Below are positions 26,584-35,258 of a stretch of DNA of 64,000 bases, piece by piece. Below the pieces are notes generated by a model. It was not told where the DNA came from. It worked only from the letters and a program-made list of their open reading frames with translations, and did not search any database. Numbering within the stretch: position 1 is the first letter of the stretch; the number at the start of each line of letters is the position of its first letter. A program made the translations under genes and the position numbers. The DNA is from Magnetovibrio blakemorei (GTDB taxonomy: Bacteria > Pseudomonadota > Alphaproteobacteria > Rhodospirillales > Magnetovibrionaceae): positions 1 through 64,000 of the forward strand of contig NZ_MCGG01000025.1 of the NCBI RefSeq assembly GCF_001746755.1, given 5' to 3'.

Positions 26584-28557
26584 ATGCACATCACTGAAAC
26601 ACCACCTGAAATGGACCTGGAAAAAGAACCTTCACCCGACCCAAACGTGCCTTTGGTCGGGGTCGAGGTGATTGAACGCTATCTCAAAACCCTGCCCGCA
26701 AAACCGGGGGTTTACCGGATGGTGGGTGACGGCGGTAAGGTTTTGTATGTGGGCAAGGCCAAAAACCTGAAAAAGCGGGTGGCGAGCTACACCAAGCCGG
26801 ACCGCCAGTCGATCCGCATCCGGCGCATGGTGGCGCAAACCCAGGCGATGGAATTTGTCACCACCCACACCGAAGCGGAAGCTCTGCTTTTGGAAGCGAA
26901 CCTGATTAAAAAGCTGGCACCGCGCTACAATATTCTTTTGCGCGACGATAAAAGTTTTCCTGAAATTCTGGTGACCTCCACCCATGACTACCCCCGAGTG
27001 CTGAAGCACCGGGGCGCGCATAAAGAAAAAGGCGACTACTTTGGCCCGTTCGCCAGTGTGTGGGCGGTGAACGAGACCTTGACGATTTTGCAGCGTGCCT
27101 TTTTGTTGCGCACGTGCTCTGATTCCGTGTTTGCCAACCGCACCCGGCCATGCTTGCTGTATCAAATCAAACGCTGCTCGGGCCCGTGTGTAGACGGCAA
27201 TATTGCCGGGAGCGAATATGCTCAATTGGTGGACGAAGCGCGTCAGTTTTTGCAAGGCAAAAGCCAAGATATCCAAAAGCGCTTGGCGGTTCAGATGCAA
27301 ACCGCCAGTGAAGACTTGGACTATGAAAGCGCCGCGCAATTTCGCGACCGCATCCGCGCGCTCACGCGCATTCAGCAACACCAAGACATCAATCCGGGCA
27401 CGGTCGTTGATGCCGACGTGGTGGCGCTCAGCCAGAAAAACGGCCTCAATTGCGTTCAGGTGTTCTTTTTTCGGGGCGGACGCAATTTTGGCAATCGCGC
27501 GTATTTTCCGGCCCAAGCCAAGGGCGAAGAGACTTCGGATGTGCTGGAAGCTTTTTTGGGTCAGTTCTACGCCGCCCATCTGCCGCCCCGCGAAGTCTTG
27601 CTGAGCCAGTCCATTCCCAACGCAACGTTGGTTGCCGATGCCTTGGCGGTGCGGGCCGAACGTAAAGTGAAGCTGTCCCACCCCAGCCGCGGCGATCGTG
27701 CGGCTTTGGTGGCGCACGCGTTGGACAATGCCCGCGAAGCGTTGGCCCGGCGCGCCGCCGAATACGCCAGCCAGGAACATTTGATGGAAGAAATGGCGAC
27801 ATTGTTTGGTTTGGATGCCCCGCCCAACCGGATCGAAGTTTATGACAACTCCCACGTCTCGGGCACCCATGCGGTGGGTGCGATGATCGTCGCGGGACCG
27901 GAAGGCTTTCGCAAAAACGCGTATCGAAAATTCAACATTCGGGGGGCGTCTAACGTGCCAGCGGATGAACGATTGGGCGAGCAAAATGAGGATGAAGGCG
28001 GATATTCCCCCGGCGACGACTACGCCATGATGCGTGAAGTGCTCACCCGGCGCTTCAAGCGCGCCCTGAAAGACGTCGAAGACCAAGGCGGAACACGCGG
28101 TGCGGAGTGGCCCGACTTGCTGTTGATTGACGGCGGGAAGGGGCAATTGGGTGTGGTGCTGGAGGTTCTGAAAGAGTTAGGGATAGAAGGGGTGACGGTC
28201 GCCGGCATCGCCAAGGGGCCGGATCGCAACGCCGGGCGGGAACGGATATTTTTGCCCGGCCAAGCGCCCAAGCAGCTGCAAGAGCGCGATCAGGTGCTGT
28301 ATTTCATCCAACGCCTGCGTGATGAAGCGCATCGCTTTGCTATTGGTACCCATCGGGGGCGCCGCCTCAAAGCGCAGCAGCATTCCAAACTGGACGATAT
28401 TCCATCCATCGGGGCGAAGCGCAAGAAGGCCCTGCTGCATCACTTCGGATCGGCCAAGTCCGTCGAAGAGGCGGGACTGGTGGATTTGGAGGCTGTGGAC
28501 GGAATTTCCAAAGCCACCGCAAAACAAATTTATGACTGGTTTCATCCCGACACGTAG
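26584..28557 (+). CDS. uvrC: Excinuclease ABC subunit C
   Basis: A 657-residue nucleotide excision repair nuclease that makes both incisions around a lesion with UvrA and UvrB. It has the GIY-YIG domain (PGVYRMVGDGGKVLYVGKA, about 40-58), a UVR motif (about 225-260), the RNase H-like endonuclease domain (IEVYDNSHVSGTHAVGAM and LLIDGGKGQL), and two helix-hairpin-helix motifs at the end (DIPSIGAKRKKALLHHFGS, VDGISKATAKQIYDWF). ATG 26584 is preferred to the GTG just before it. PgsA and the molybdenum-cofactor genes follow. Confidence 0.97.
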   Translation: MHITETPPEMDLEKEPSPDPNVPLVGVEVIERYLKTLPAKPGVYRMVGDGGKVLYVGKAKNLKKRVASYTKPDRQSIRIRRMVAQTQAMEFVTTHTEAEALLLEANLIKKLAPRYNILLRDDKSFPEILVTSTHDYPRVLKHRGAHKEKGDYFGPFASVWAVNETLTILQRAFLLRTCSDSVFANRTRPCLLYQIKRCSGPCVDGNIAGSEYAQLVDEARQFLQGKSQDIQKRLAVQMQTASEDLDYESAAQFRDRIRALTRIQQHQDINPGTVVDADVVALSQKNGLNCVQVFFFRGGRNFGNRAYFPAQAKGEETSDVLEAFLGQFYAAHLPPREVLLSQSIPNATLVADALAVRAERKVKLSHPSRGDRAALVAHALDNAREALARRAAEYASQEHLMEEMATLFGLDAPPNRIEVYDNSHVSGTHAVGAMIVAGPEGFRKNAYRKFNIRGASNVPADERLGEQNEDEGGYSPGDDYAMMREVLTRRFKRALKDVEDQGGTRGAEWPDLLLIDGGKGQLGVVLEVLKELGIEGVTVAGIAKGPDRNAGRERIFLPGQAPKQLQERDQVLYFIQRLRDEAHRFAIGTHRGRRLKAQQHSKLDDIPSIGAKRKKALLHHFGSAKSVEEAGLVDLEAVDGISKATAKQIYDWFHPDT

Positions 28558-28623
28558 AGGGCTAGAATGCACAAGTCTCGAATCCAAATTGGTCCCCATT
28601 TTTAGATCTCTAAGCGTAGAATT

Positions 28624-29220
28624 ATGGTTTTAAACATCCCCAACGTCCTGACGGTTTCCCGCATTCTGGCCATTCCCGTGGTGCTCGCCTTCATCGCATG
28701 GGGTGGGCCTTTGGGCAATTGGCTGGCTTTTTCGGCGTATACGTATGCCTGCATCACTGATTTTTTTGACGGCTATCTGGCGCGCGCATGGCATCAGCAG
28801 TCGGCATTTGGTCGGTTTTTAGACCCTATCGCCGATAAGCTTTTGGTGGCGGGCGTTCTGTTCATGCTGGTGGGGGTCGAAAGCGTGAGTGGCGTACACA
28901 TTTTACCGGCTGCCATTATTCTTTGCCGGGAAATTTTGGTGTCAGGGTTGCGGGAATTTCTGGCTGAAGCTCGCGTCGGCTTGCCGGTGAGCTTGTTGGC
29001 AAAATGGAAGACTACCATTCAGATGCTGGCGCTGGGATTTCTCATCGTGGGCAACGTTGGCCCTGACTTTGGCTTCGCGACCACCTGGGAAATTGGCGTT
29101 TATGGCTTGTGGATTGCGGCCCTTATCACCATCATCACAGGGTATGATTATTTGCGTGCGGGGCTGCGCCACATCGCAGAGGCGGACGCGGCTGCCGAAA
29201 AAAATCCTGAGGGTAATTAA
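28624..29220 (+). CDS. pgsA: CDP-diacylglycerol-glycerol-3-phosphate 3-phosphatidyltransferase
   Basis: A 198-residue membrane enzyme that makes phosphatidylglycerophosphate, the precursor of phosphatidylglycerol and cardiolipin. The CDP-alcohol phosphotransferase signature is TDFFDGYLARAWHQQSAFGRFLDPIADK (DGxxAR...GxxxDxxxD, about residues 40-67). Several membrane helices are present. It follows uvrC after a 66-base gap, a pairing found in many Proteobacteria, and moeA starts two bases after it. Confidence 0.95.
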   Translation: MVLNIPNVLTVSRILAIPVVLAFIAWGGPLGNWLAFSAYTYACITDFFDGYLARAWHQQSAFGRFLDPIADKLLVAGVLFMLVGVESVSGVHILPAAIILCREILVSGLREFLAEARVGLPVSLLAKWKTTIQMLALGFLIVGNVGPDFGFATTWEIGVYGLWIAALITIITGYDYLRAGLRHIAEADAAAEKNPEGN

Positions 29221-29221
29221 C

Positions 29222-30481
29222 ATGACGGGCTTGCAAGACGACTGTTTCAAAATCGGCGATGACCTGTTGGCCTTTGAAGAAGGTCTGAGAATCTTAAAAG
29301 AGCGCACCCATGTTGTGGTGGGAACGGAATTGGTCGCCCTTGGCAACGCATTGGGCCGCGTTTTGGCCCAAGACATCAGCGCGCCGCGCGATGTTCCGCC
29401 ACATGACAATTCGGCCGTTGACGGCTATGGCGTACGGTTTTCTGACCTGAGCAGCACCGGGCAAACCCGACTTCCCGTCACCGCGCGCATCGCTGCGGGC
29501 CATCCTTTGGACCGCGCCAGTGAAGCCGGCGAAGCCGTGCAGATTTTCACCGGCGCCCCCGTTCCTGCCGGAATGGACACGGTGTTCATGCAAGAAGATG
29601 TGGCGTTGGATGGCGATCATGTGATCTTGCCCCAGGGCATCAAGTGTGGTGCCAATCGGCGCAAGCAAGGCGAAGACGTGAGATCTGGCGATGTCGTGTT
29701 GAAGACTGGACAACTGCTCCGTGCCCAGGAAATCGGCTTGGCCGCGTCGCTGGGTTTGGGCAAGTTAAAAGTATACTCGCGCTTGCGTTGCGCCGTTTTT
29801 TCCACCGGCGATGAAGTTTTTGACCCAACCTTTGATGAAGCCAAAGAGGGGGCGATCTATGACGCCAATCGCTACACCATCGGGGCCATGCTCAAGGGGC
29901 TGGGGTGCGAAGTCACAGATTTGGGTATTTTACCCGACCGGGTCGCGGACATTCGCTCGGCCCTGCACGATGCTTATCCGGGGCACGATTTGATCATCAC
30001 GTCGGGCGGCGTCAGCCTGGGCGAAGAAGATCACATCACCCATGTGGTGCAAAGTTTGGGCTCGATCGATTTTTGGCGCTTGGCGATCAAACCCGGTCGT
30101 CCTATGGCTTTTGGTAAAATCGTCGACACGGCGTTTGTCGGCCTACCCGGAAATCCCGTTGCGGCGATGGTGACGTTCATGCGCATTGCCCGCCCGTTGA
30201 TCATGAGGTTGTCGGGACGTTTGGAAGTAGACCCGCACATTTACCGCATTCCGGCCGCGTTCTCGATGAGCAAAAAAGCTGGACGTCGCGAATGGCTGCG
30301 GGCCAATTTGCAGCGGGATGAAAACGGTCATGTCTTTGTTCACAAACACCCGTCTCAAGGTTCTGGGGTTTTGACCTCCATGGTCGCCAGTGATGGTTTG
30401 GTAGAATTGGTTGAAGACTTAACCCAAGTCAACGAAGGCGACTTGGTCGACTTTTTGCCGTTTGTGGAGGTTGCGTCGTGA
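29222..30481 (+). CDS. moeA: Molybdopterin molybdenumtransferase MoeA
   Basis: A 419-residue enzyme that inserts molybdate into adenylylated molybdopterin. Seen are PPHDNSAVDGYGV (about 61-73), FTGAPVPAGMDTVFMQED, FSTGDEV, and the MoCF-binding ITSGGVSLGEEDH and GLPGNPVA. ATG 29222 lies immediately after the pgsA stop and gives the usual N-terminus; an upstream in-frame extension overlaps pgsA and is not coding. The stop overlaps moaD (GTGA). Confidence 0.94.
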   Translation: MTGLQDDCFKIGDDLLAFEEGLRILKERTHVVVGTELVALGNALGRVLAQDISAPRDVPPHDNSAVDGYGVRFSDLSSTGQTRLPVTARIAAGHPLDRASEAGEAVQIFTGAPVPAGMDTVFMQEDVALDGDHVILPQGIKCGANRRKQGEDVRSGDVVLKTGQLLRAQEIGLAASLGLGKLKVYSRLRCAVFSTGDEVFDPTFDEAKEGAIYDANRYTIGAMLKGLGCEVTDLGILPDRVADIRSALHDAYPGHDLIITSGGVSLGEEDHITHVVQSLGSIDFWRLAIKPGRPMAFGKIVDTAFVGLPGNPVAAMVTFMRIARPLIMRLSGRLEVDPHIYRIPAAFSMSKKAGRREWLRANLQRDENGHVFVHKHPSQGSGVLTSMVASDGLVELVEDLTQVNEGDLVDFLPFVEVAS

Positions 30482-30729
30482 AGGTTTTGTATTTTGCGTG
30501 GTTGAAGGAAAAGACCGGACTCAGTTCTGAAGACGTGGACCTTCCGAACGGTGTCACCGATGTGTCGGGGTTTGTTGCCTGGTTGCAAGGGCGAGGCGAT
30601 GGTTACGCCGATGCCTTTGGTGACGCGTCCATTGTGCGCGTCGCCGTGAACCAAGAACACGTCGAAATGTCGCACCCCTTAAGCAACGGTGACGAGGTTG
30701 CTTTTTTCCCGCCAGTAACGGGCGGATAG
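30478..30729 (+). CDS. moaD: Molybdopterin synthase small subunit MoaD
   Basis: An 83-residue ubiquitin-fold protein that carries the thiocarboxylate sulfur for molybdopterin. It ends in the required Gly-Gly (PPVTGG). The N-terminus KVLYFAWLKEKTGLSSEDV and the end DEVAFFPPV match MoaD. It starts at GTG overlapping the moeA stop by four bases and precedes moaE by ten bases. Confidence 0.94.
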   Translation: MKVLYFAWLKEKTGLSSEDVDLPNGVTDVSGFVAWLQGRGDGYADAFGDASIVRVAVNQEHVEMSHPLSNGDEVAFFPPVTGG

Positions 30730-30739
30730 GGGGGCATCC

Positions 30740-31192
30740 ATGATCCGCGTGCAAGAAGATGACTTTGATCCGGGCTTGGAGCTTGAACGTCTGAGTGCGG
30801 GCAATCATGGCATCGGCGGGGTTTGCTCGTTCATTGGATTGGTGCGCGATATTGCCGATGATGAACAGGTTTCCGCGATGACTTTGGAACATTACCCGGG
30901 CATGACGCAAAAGCAGCTTGAAGCCATCGAAAAAGAAGCCCACGCCCGTTGGCCGCTGGACGCCACCTTGATCATTCACCGTTATGGTCGGTTAGAAGCC
31001 GGCGCGCGGATCGTCTTTGTCGCCACCGCCAGCGCCCACAGAGACGCAGCGTTTGAAGCCTGTCACTTCTTGATGGATTGGCTGAAAACAAAAGCACCCT
31101 TTTGGAAAAAAGAAACCACCGAGGCCGGCGATCAATGGGTCGAAGCGAAAGACAGTGACGAGCAGGCCACCCGGCGTTGGAACAAGACCTAA
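30740..31192 (+). CDS. moaE: Molybdopterin synthase catalytic subunit MoaE
   Basis: A 150-residue large subunit of molybdopterin synthase. Recognisable parts are GGVCSFIGLVRD (about 32-43), LEHYPGMTQKQLE, IIHRYGRLEAGARIVFVATASAHRDAAFEACHFLMDWLKTKAPFWKKE, including the catalytic lysines. With moaD it converts cyclic pyranopterin monophosphate to molybdopterin. MoaA, MoaC and MoeB/MoaB are not in this window. Confidence 0.95.
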   Translation: MIRVQEDDFDPGLELERLSAGNHGIGGVCSFIGLVRDIADDEQVSAMTLEHYPGMTQKQLEAIEKEAHARWPLDATLIIHRYGRLEAGARIVFVATASAHRDAAFEACHFLMDWLKTKAPFWKKETTEAGDQWVEAKDSDEQATRRWNKT

Positions 31193-31213
31193 AGTCTTCG
31201 GGGGAGAAAACAC

Positions 31214-31855
31214 ATTCTGTTCGACGCCATTTTTTTTGATTTTGACGGCGTACTTGTTGAAAGTGCGGACATCAAAACCGATGCCTTTCGCGTTTTGTAT
31301 GGCCAATTTGGTCAAGACGTGGTGGCAAGATGCGTCGCCCATCATAGCTATCATGCGGGCATCTCGCGGGTCCGGAAAATTCAGCATTACCACAGCACAT
31401 TTTTGCACCAATCTTTGAGCCCTAAGGAGCTTGATGCCTGGGTCGGTCGCTATTCGGACCTGGTCGAAGCCCAGGTTGTGGCGGCTCCCGCAGTTCTGGG
31501 CGTTGAGGCCTTTTTGCACTCGGCCAGCGCTCAGTTGCCGTTGTTCGTGATTTCCGGTACCCCCCAAGAAGAATTGAAGCGTATCGTCACAGCGCGTGGA
31601 TGGGATGGTTTCTTTTCAGAGGTTCACGGCTCTCCGCGTCTGAAGACGGACATCATTGATGACATTGCCGGGCGGACAAACTTGGACTTAAGCCGGGTGC
31701 TGTTTGTGGGCGATGCGATGACGGACTTCGACGCCGCTAAAGAGAGAGGCGTTGCCTTTTTGGGCAGGGTCGCTCCTCATCACGACAATCCTTTTTCACC
31801 GGGTACGGAAATCGTTGAAGACCTGACGGGCCTTTTTCAGCGGGTAGGGATGTAA
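31214..31855 (+). CDS. HAD-superfamily hydrolase with non-canonical start codon
   Basis: A HAD phosphatase or beta-phosphoglucomutase-like protein of about 213 residues. Motif I is FFDFDGVLVES, motif II VISGTPQEE, motif III around PRLKTDI and motif IV VGDAMTDFDAA. Motif I lies upstream of every ATG, GTG or TTG in the frame: the first such codon is TTG at 31295, inside the cap. The frame is open back to the moaE stop and GGGGAG (31201-31206) precedes ATT 31214 by seven bases and CTG 31217 by ten. I place the start at ATT; CTG is equally possible. Substrate is unknown. Annotation programs may drop the N-terminus. Confidence 0.8.
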   Translation: MLFDAIFFDFDGVLVESADIKTDAFRVLYGQFGQDVVARCVAHHSYHAGISRVRKIQHYHSTFLHQSLSPKELDAWVGRYSDLVEAQVVAAPAVLGVEAFLHSASAQLPLFVISGTPQEELKRIVTARGWDGFFSEVHGSPRLKTDIIDDIAGRTNLDLSRVLFVGDAMTDFDAAKERGVAFLGRVAPHHDNPFSPGTEIVEDLTGLFQRVGM

Positions 31856-31862
31856 ACACAAA

Positions 31863-31892
31863 GCGAGCAGCTTTTGCGCTGCCCGTTTTTTT
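31863..31892 (+). terminator. Rho-independent terminator after the HAD gene
   Basis: GCAGC pairs with GCTGC around TTTTGC, followed by CCG and seven T. It ends the long uvrC-to-HAD gene run. Confidence 0.75.
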
Positions 31893-32039
31893 GCTCACAG
31901 GATTTTTCCTGTGCGCAATGCGTTTTATAGATATGGGTGTCATCTAAACCGTTTCCCATCACTTCATCGTGAATACTTGCCAAAGCCTTGAAAGGCGTAA
32001 ACAATATGTGTTCACGAGAGCTAAGCACTGGAGACACAC

Positions 32040-32882
32040 ATGATCCGTAAGCGCGCAGACCGAGGTGTTGATGAGGCCGTCCCAAAGCCCGTCAAAGCCT
32101 ATACGGACTTAAATTTCCTCAACAGCCGCGCCGGGCGACCGATGCGGATTTTGGCGGAGTTTTTAGAGCCCGAAGACCGCTTTGAGCGCCACAACGTGTC
32201 CGACACCATTGTGTTTTTTGGTTCGGCGCGTATCCGTTCTCGCGAGGTGGCCGAGGAGGCTTTGGACTCGGCGAAGAAGCACGGGGGTGATGTTGAACGG
32301 GCCGAACAGACGTTGCAGATGTCGCGTTATTATGAAGAGGCCCGTGAACTCTCAAGGCGCTTAACGGAGTGGTCCAAGGGCCTGACGGGACGCTCAAAAC
32401 GTTTTGTGATGTGCACGGGTGGCGGCCCCGGCATTATGGAAGCTGCCAACAGAGGCGCTGCCGACGCCAAAGGTCACAACATCGGCCTGAACATTTCCCT
32501 GCCGTTTGAACAGCATGAAAACCCATATATTTCGCACGAACTGTCGTTCGATTTTCATTACTTTTTTATGCGCAAGTTCTGGTTTTCGTATCTGGCAAAG
32601 GCGATGATCGTGTTTCCCGGCGGTTACGGGACCTTGGATGAGTTTTTTGAACTGATGACGTTGGTGTCGACGCGCAAAATGGGCAAGGCCATGCCCGTGA
32701 TTCTGTATGGCAGTGACTACTGGAAAGAGATTTTGAACCTAGACGCCATGGTCAAGTTCGGCACCATTTCGCCAAGCGATCTGGAGCTGTTTCATTGCTC
32801 GGACAGCGTCGACGACGCGTACGATTATCTCACCAAGATGCTCAGCGAACATCATTTGGATAAGCCTGGCGGGGGGATGTGA
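32040..32882 (+). CDS. LOG-family TIGR00730 Rossmann-fold protein
   Basis: A 280-residue protein. The family motifs GGGPGIMEAANRGA (about 126-139) and PGGYGTLDEFFE (about 198-209) are present; they form the active site of LOG nucleoside-5'-monophosphate phosphoribohydrolases, some of which release cytokinins from their riboside phosphates. This is the longer bacterial version with an N-terminal extension of about 60 residues and an inserted helix. The cellular substrate is uncertain. The gene is alone, with terminators on both sides. Confidence 0.88.
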   Translation: MIRKRADRGVDEAVPKPVKAYTDLNFLNSRAGRPMRILAEFLEPEDRFERHNVSDTIVFFGSARIRSREVAEEALDSAKKHGGDVERAEQTLQMSRYYEEARELSRRLTEWSKGLTGRSKRFVMCTGGGPGIMEAANRGAADAKGHNIGLNISLPFEQHENPYISHELSFDFHYFFMRKFWFSYLAKAMIVFPGGYGTLDEFFELMTLVSTRKMGKAMPVILYGSDYWKEILNLDAMVKFGTISPSDLELFHCSDSVDDAYDYLTKMLSEHHLDKPGGGM

Positions 32883-32897
32883 AAAGGCTCGAGTCAT

Positions 32898-32926
32898 AAA
32901 AAAAGGCCGGGATTTCCCGGCCTTTT
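32898..32926. terminator. Bidirectional terminator between LOG gene and ilvE
   Basis: AAAAAGGCCGGG pairs with CCCGGCCTTTTT around ATTT. The stem is perfect and serves the two convergent genes. Confidence 0.9.
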
Positions 32927-32949
32927 TACGTAGAAGCGTGTCTTGTGAA

Positions 32950-33846
32950 TTAAGACACCAGCACTTTGCCGACGGCTTTGTCGTAATCGGCCATCAAAGT
33001 TTTGGTGAGGTCGCCGACCGTATAGGTGTGCTCATCGATTTTGCCGACAGGTGTCACTTCGGCGGCCGTCCCGGTCAAGAAGATCTGGGTGGCGTTGGCC
33101 AGTTCGTCGGGCATGATCACGCGTTCAACCACTTCGATGTCGCGTGAGCGGGCCAGATCGATAACCGTGCGTCGAGTGATGCCGTCGAGGAAACAATCGG
33201 GAATGGGCGTGTGTAATTTGCCGTCGCCCATTTCCATGAAGATGTTCGCGCCGGTGGCTTCGGAAACCTGTCCGCGCCAATCCAACAGCAAAGAATCCGT
33301 GTAGCCTGCTTGTTCTGCGTCGTGTTTGGACAGGGTGGCAATCATGTACAACCCGGTCGCCTTGGCATGTACCGGAGCAGATTCAGGCGGCGGGCGGCGC
33401 CATTTGGAGGTTTTCAGGCTGATGCCCTTGGCACGCGCTTCGGGGGAAAAATAGCTGGGCCATTCCCACGCCGCCACGGCCAAGTGGATGGTGTTTTTTT
33501 GTGCCGCAACACCCATCATTTCGCTGCCCCGCCACGCGATGGGACGCAGGTAGCCGTCAGAGATGGAGTTGGCGGCGCAGGCATCGACGCAGGCTTGGTC
33601 AATTTGTTCAACGCTGAAGGGGATTTCAAAGCCCATGATGCGGGCAGAATTGATCAAGCGTTCGGAATGCTCACGCAGCTTAAAAATTTGGCCGCCGTAC
33701 ATGCGCACGCCTTCAAAAACACCGGAACCATAGTGCAGGGCATGGGTCAGCAAATGGACTTTGGCATCGCGCCAGTCCACCATTTCGCCGTCGTACCAGA
33801 TGCTTCCATCTCGATCATCGTAAGCTGATCCCGCCATTGTCTTCAC
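32950..33846 (-). CDS. ilvE: Branched-chain amino acid aminotransferase
   Basis: A 298-residue fold-type IV PLP enzyme that carries out the last step of valine, leucine and isoleucine synthesis. Seen are HYGSGVFEGVRMY (about 38-50), the PLP lysine in HAKATGLY (about 161), LDWRGQVSEATGANIF and the TGTAAEVTPV end. ATG 33846 or 33837 (MAGSAYDD) may be the start. The gene diverges from a MarR regulator across a palindrome-bearing gap, which may mean that MarR controls it. Confidence 0.93.
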   Translation of the reverse strand: MKTMAGSAYDDRDGSIWYDGEMVDWRDAKVHLLTHALHYGSGVFEGVRMYGGQIFKLREHSERLINSARIMGFEIPFSVEQIDQACVDACAANSISDGYLRPIAWRGSEMMGVAAQKNTIHLAVAAWEWPSYFSPEARAKGISLKTSKWRRPPPESAPVHAKATGLYMIATLSKHDAEQAGYTDSLLLDWRGQVSEATGANIFMEMGDGKLHTPIPDCFLDGITRRTVIDLARSRDIEVVERVIMPDELANATQIFLTGTAAEVTPVGKIDEHTYTVGDLTKTLMADYDKAVGKVLVS

Positions 33847-33883
33847 CCTTCTCGTTTTTAAAGTTCCAAAAATTGAAGAATTT

Positions 33884-33900
33884 TTGTAATATTATTACAA
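33884..33900. promoter_or_regulatory. 17-base palindrome between ilvE and marR-type gene (candidate operator)
   Basis: TTGTAATA and TATTACAA are exact reverse complements around one T. It lies 38 bases upstream of the ilvE start and 95 upstream of the regulator, the size and symmetry of a MarR-family binding site. A second palindrome, GACATATATGTC, follows at 33948-33959. Confidence 0.6.
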
Positions 33901-33994
33901 TGAATTGGCTTATCTCATCATTGTTGTTGCGTTTTTTATCAGGATCGGACATATATGTCAATAACACTGTCTTATTTTTGAAGGTGCAATTGCG

Positions 33995-34486
33995 ATGAGC
34001 CCTGAAGATGAATTGAGCCCCTATCTCAGTGATGAAGAGCTGCGCCAGGCCTTGGAGCTTTTGTTTTTCGCGTACCGGGACTTCACCGGAGAGCCGGACG
34101 CGATTTTGGCCAGCGATGGATTTGGCCGGGCGCATCACCGGGTGATTTATTTTGTGAAGCGCAATCCGTCCATCACCGTGAACCACCTTTTGGGCATCTT
34201 AAAAATCACCAAACAAAGCCTGTCGAGGGTGTTGGGGCAGTTGATCAATGAGGGCTACATCAATCAACAAACGGATTCCTCTGACAGGCGGCGGCGGACG
34301 TTGACCCTGACGCCCAAGGGGGAAGCCTTGGAAGGGCGGCTCACGGGCTGCCAAAGTGCGCGCATTGGCGGGGCTTACCGGGCGGCGGGGGCGGAGGCCG
34401 TCAAGGGTTTTAAGGCGGTGCTGACGCAAATCATCAACGCCGATGACCGGGCCCGGTTCACGGGTGGTGGCCCTCACACCGATTGA
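33995..34486 (+). CDS. MarR-family transcriptional regulator
   Basis: A 163-residue winged-helix regulator. The DNA-binding region is visible in ITVNHLLGILKITKQSLSRVLGQLINEGYI (about 60-90) with the wing DRRRRTLTLTPKGE. These dimers usually bind palindromes, and two lie just upstream. It is followed by an OmpR/EnvZ-type pair 44 bases downstream on the same strand, possibly as one unit. The ligand is unknown. Confidence 0.9.
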   Translation: MSPEDELSPYLSDEELRQALELLFFAYRDFTGEPDAILASDGFGRAHHRVIYFVKRNPSITVNHLLGILKITKQSLSRVLGQLINEGYINQQTDSSDRRRRTLTLTPKGEALEGRLTGCQSARIGGAYRAAGAEAVKGFKAVLTQIINADDRARFTGGGPHTD

Positions 34487-34529
34487 AGTGCTAAAGTGCC
34501 CATTCGGCTAGGCGTAGGAGCTTTGGGGG

Positions 34530-35234
34530 ATGACAGCAGACCTTCCGCATATCTTGGTGGTGGATGACGATGATCGTCTCCGCGAATTGCTGCGCAAGTA
34601 TCTCAGCGACAATGGGTTTGTGGTGATCTCCGCCACCGATGCCGCCAATGCACGGGCCAAATTGGCATCTTTGGCGTTCGATTTGATCATCTTGGATTTG
34701 ATGATGCCGGGGGAAAGCGGTCTCGAATTCGCCGCTGATTATCGCAAGTCCTCAACCACCCCCATTTTGATGCTGACTGCCATGGGCGAGGCCGAAGACC
34801 GCATTCGGGGTTTGGAAAACGGTGCCGACGATTACCTGACCAAGCCGTTTGAACCTCGTGAATTGTTGCTGCGGGTGAACAATATCTTGAAGCGCGTTGT
34901 CCGTCCAACGGCGGCTGACGACGGTCCGCGCTTGGTTCATATGGGCACAGCCAGCTTCGATTTGGATCGTGGCCAGTTGATGGTCGACGGCCAACCGGTT
35001 CGCCTCACCACGGTGGAAGTCCAATTGTTGAAAGTCTTGGCCGAACGTCCGGGCGCGCCGTTTTCGCGTGATGATCTGATTGAACGCACCGGTGCGGGTG
35101 CCGATGCGGGTGGCGGTGGACGCGCCGTAGATGTTCAAGTGACGCGCTTGCGGCGTAAAATTGAAACCGACCCAAAGCTGCCACGGTATCTTCAAACCGT
35201 GCGGGGAAAGGGCTATGTTCTGACGCCCGACTGA
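34530..35234 (+). CDS. OmpR-family response regulator
   Basis: A 234-residue two-component regulator. The receiver domain has the acidic pocket DDDD (12-15), phospho-acceptor D56 in LDLMMPGES, and KPF near 107. The C-terminal winged helix (about 135-232) ends VDVQVTRLRRKIETDPKLPRYLQTVRGKGYVL. The partner kinase follows after 24 bases. The pair resembles OmpR/EnvZ but the regulated genes are not evident here. Confidence 0.94.
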   Translation: MTADLPHILVVDDDDRLRELLRKYLSDNGFVVISATDAANARAKLASLAFDLIILDLMMPGESGLEFAADYRKSSTTPILMLTAMGEAEDRIRGLENGADDYLTKPFEPRELLLRVNNILKRVVRPTAADDGPRLVHMGTASFDLDRGQLMVDGQPVRLTTVEVQLLKVLAERPGAPFSRDDLIERTGAGADAGGGGRAVDVQVTRLRRKIETDPKLPRYLQTVRGKGYVLTPD

Positions 35235-35258
35235 GGCCCCTGACATAGGATCACGCCC

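Noticed and set aside
26632-28146. 504-codon open frame antisense to uvrC
   Set aside because: UvrC has all family motifs on the plus strand. The antisense frame is the usual by-product of GC-rich codon use and shows no recognisable domain.
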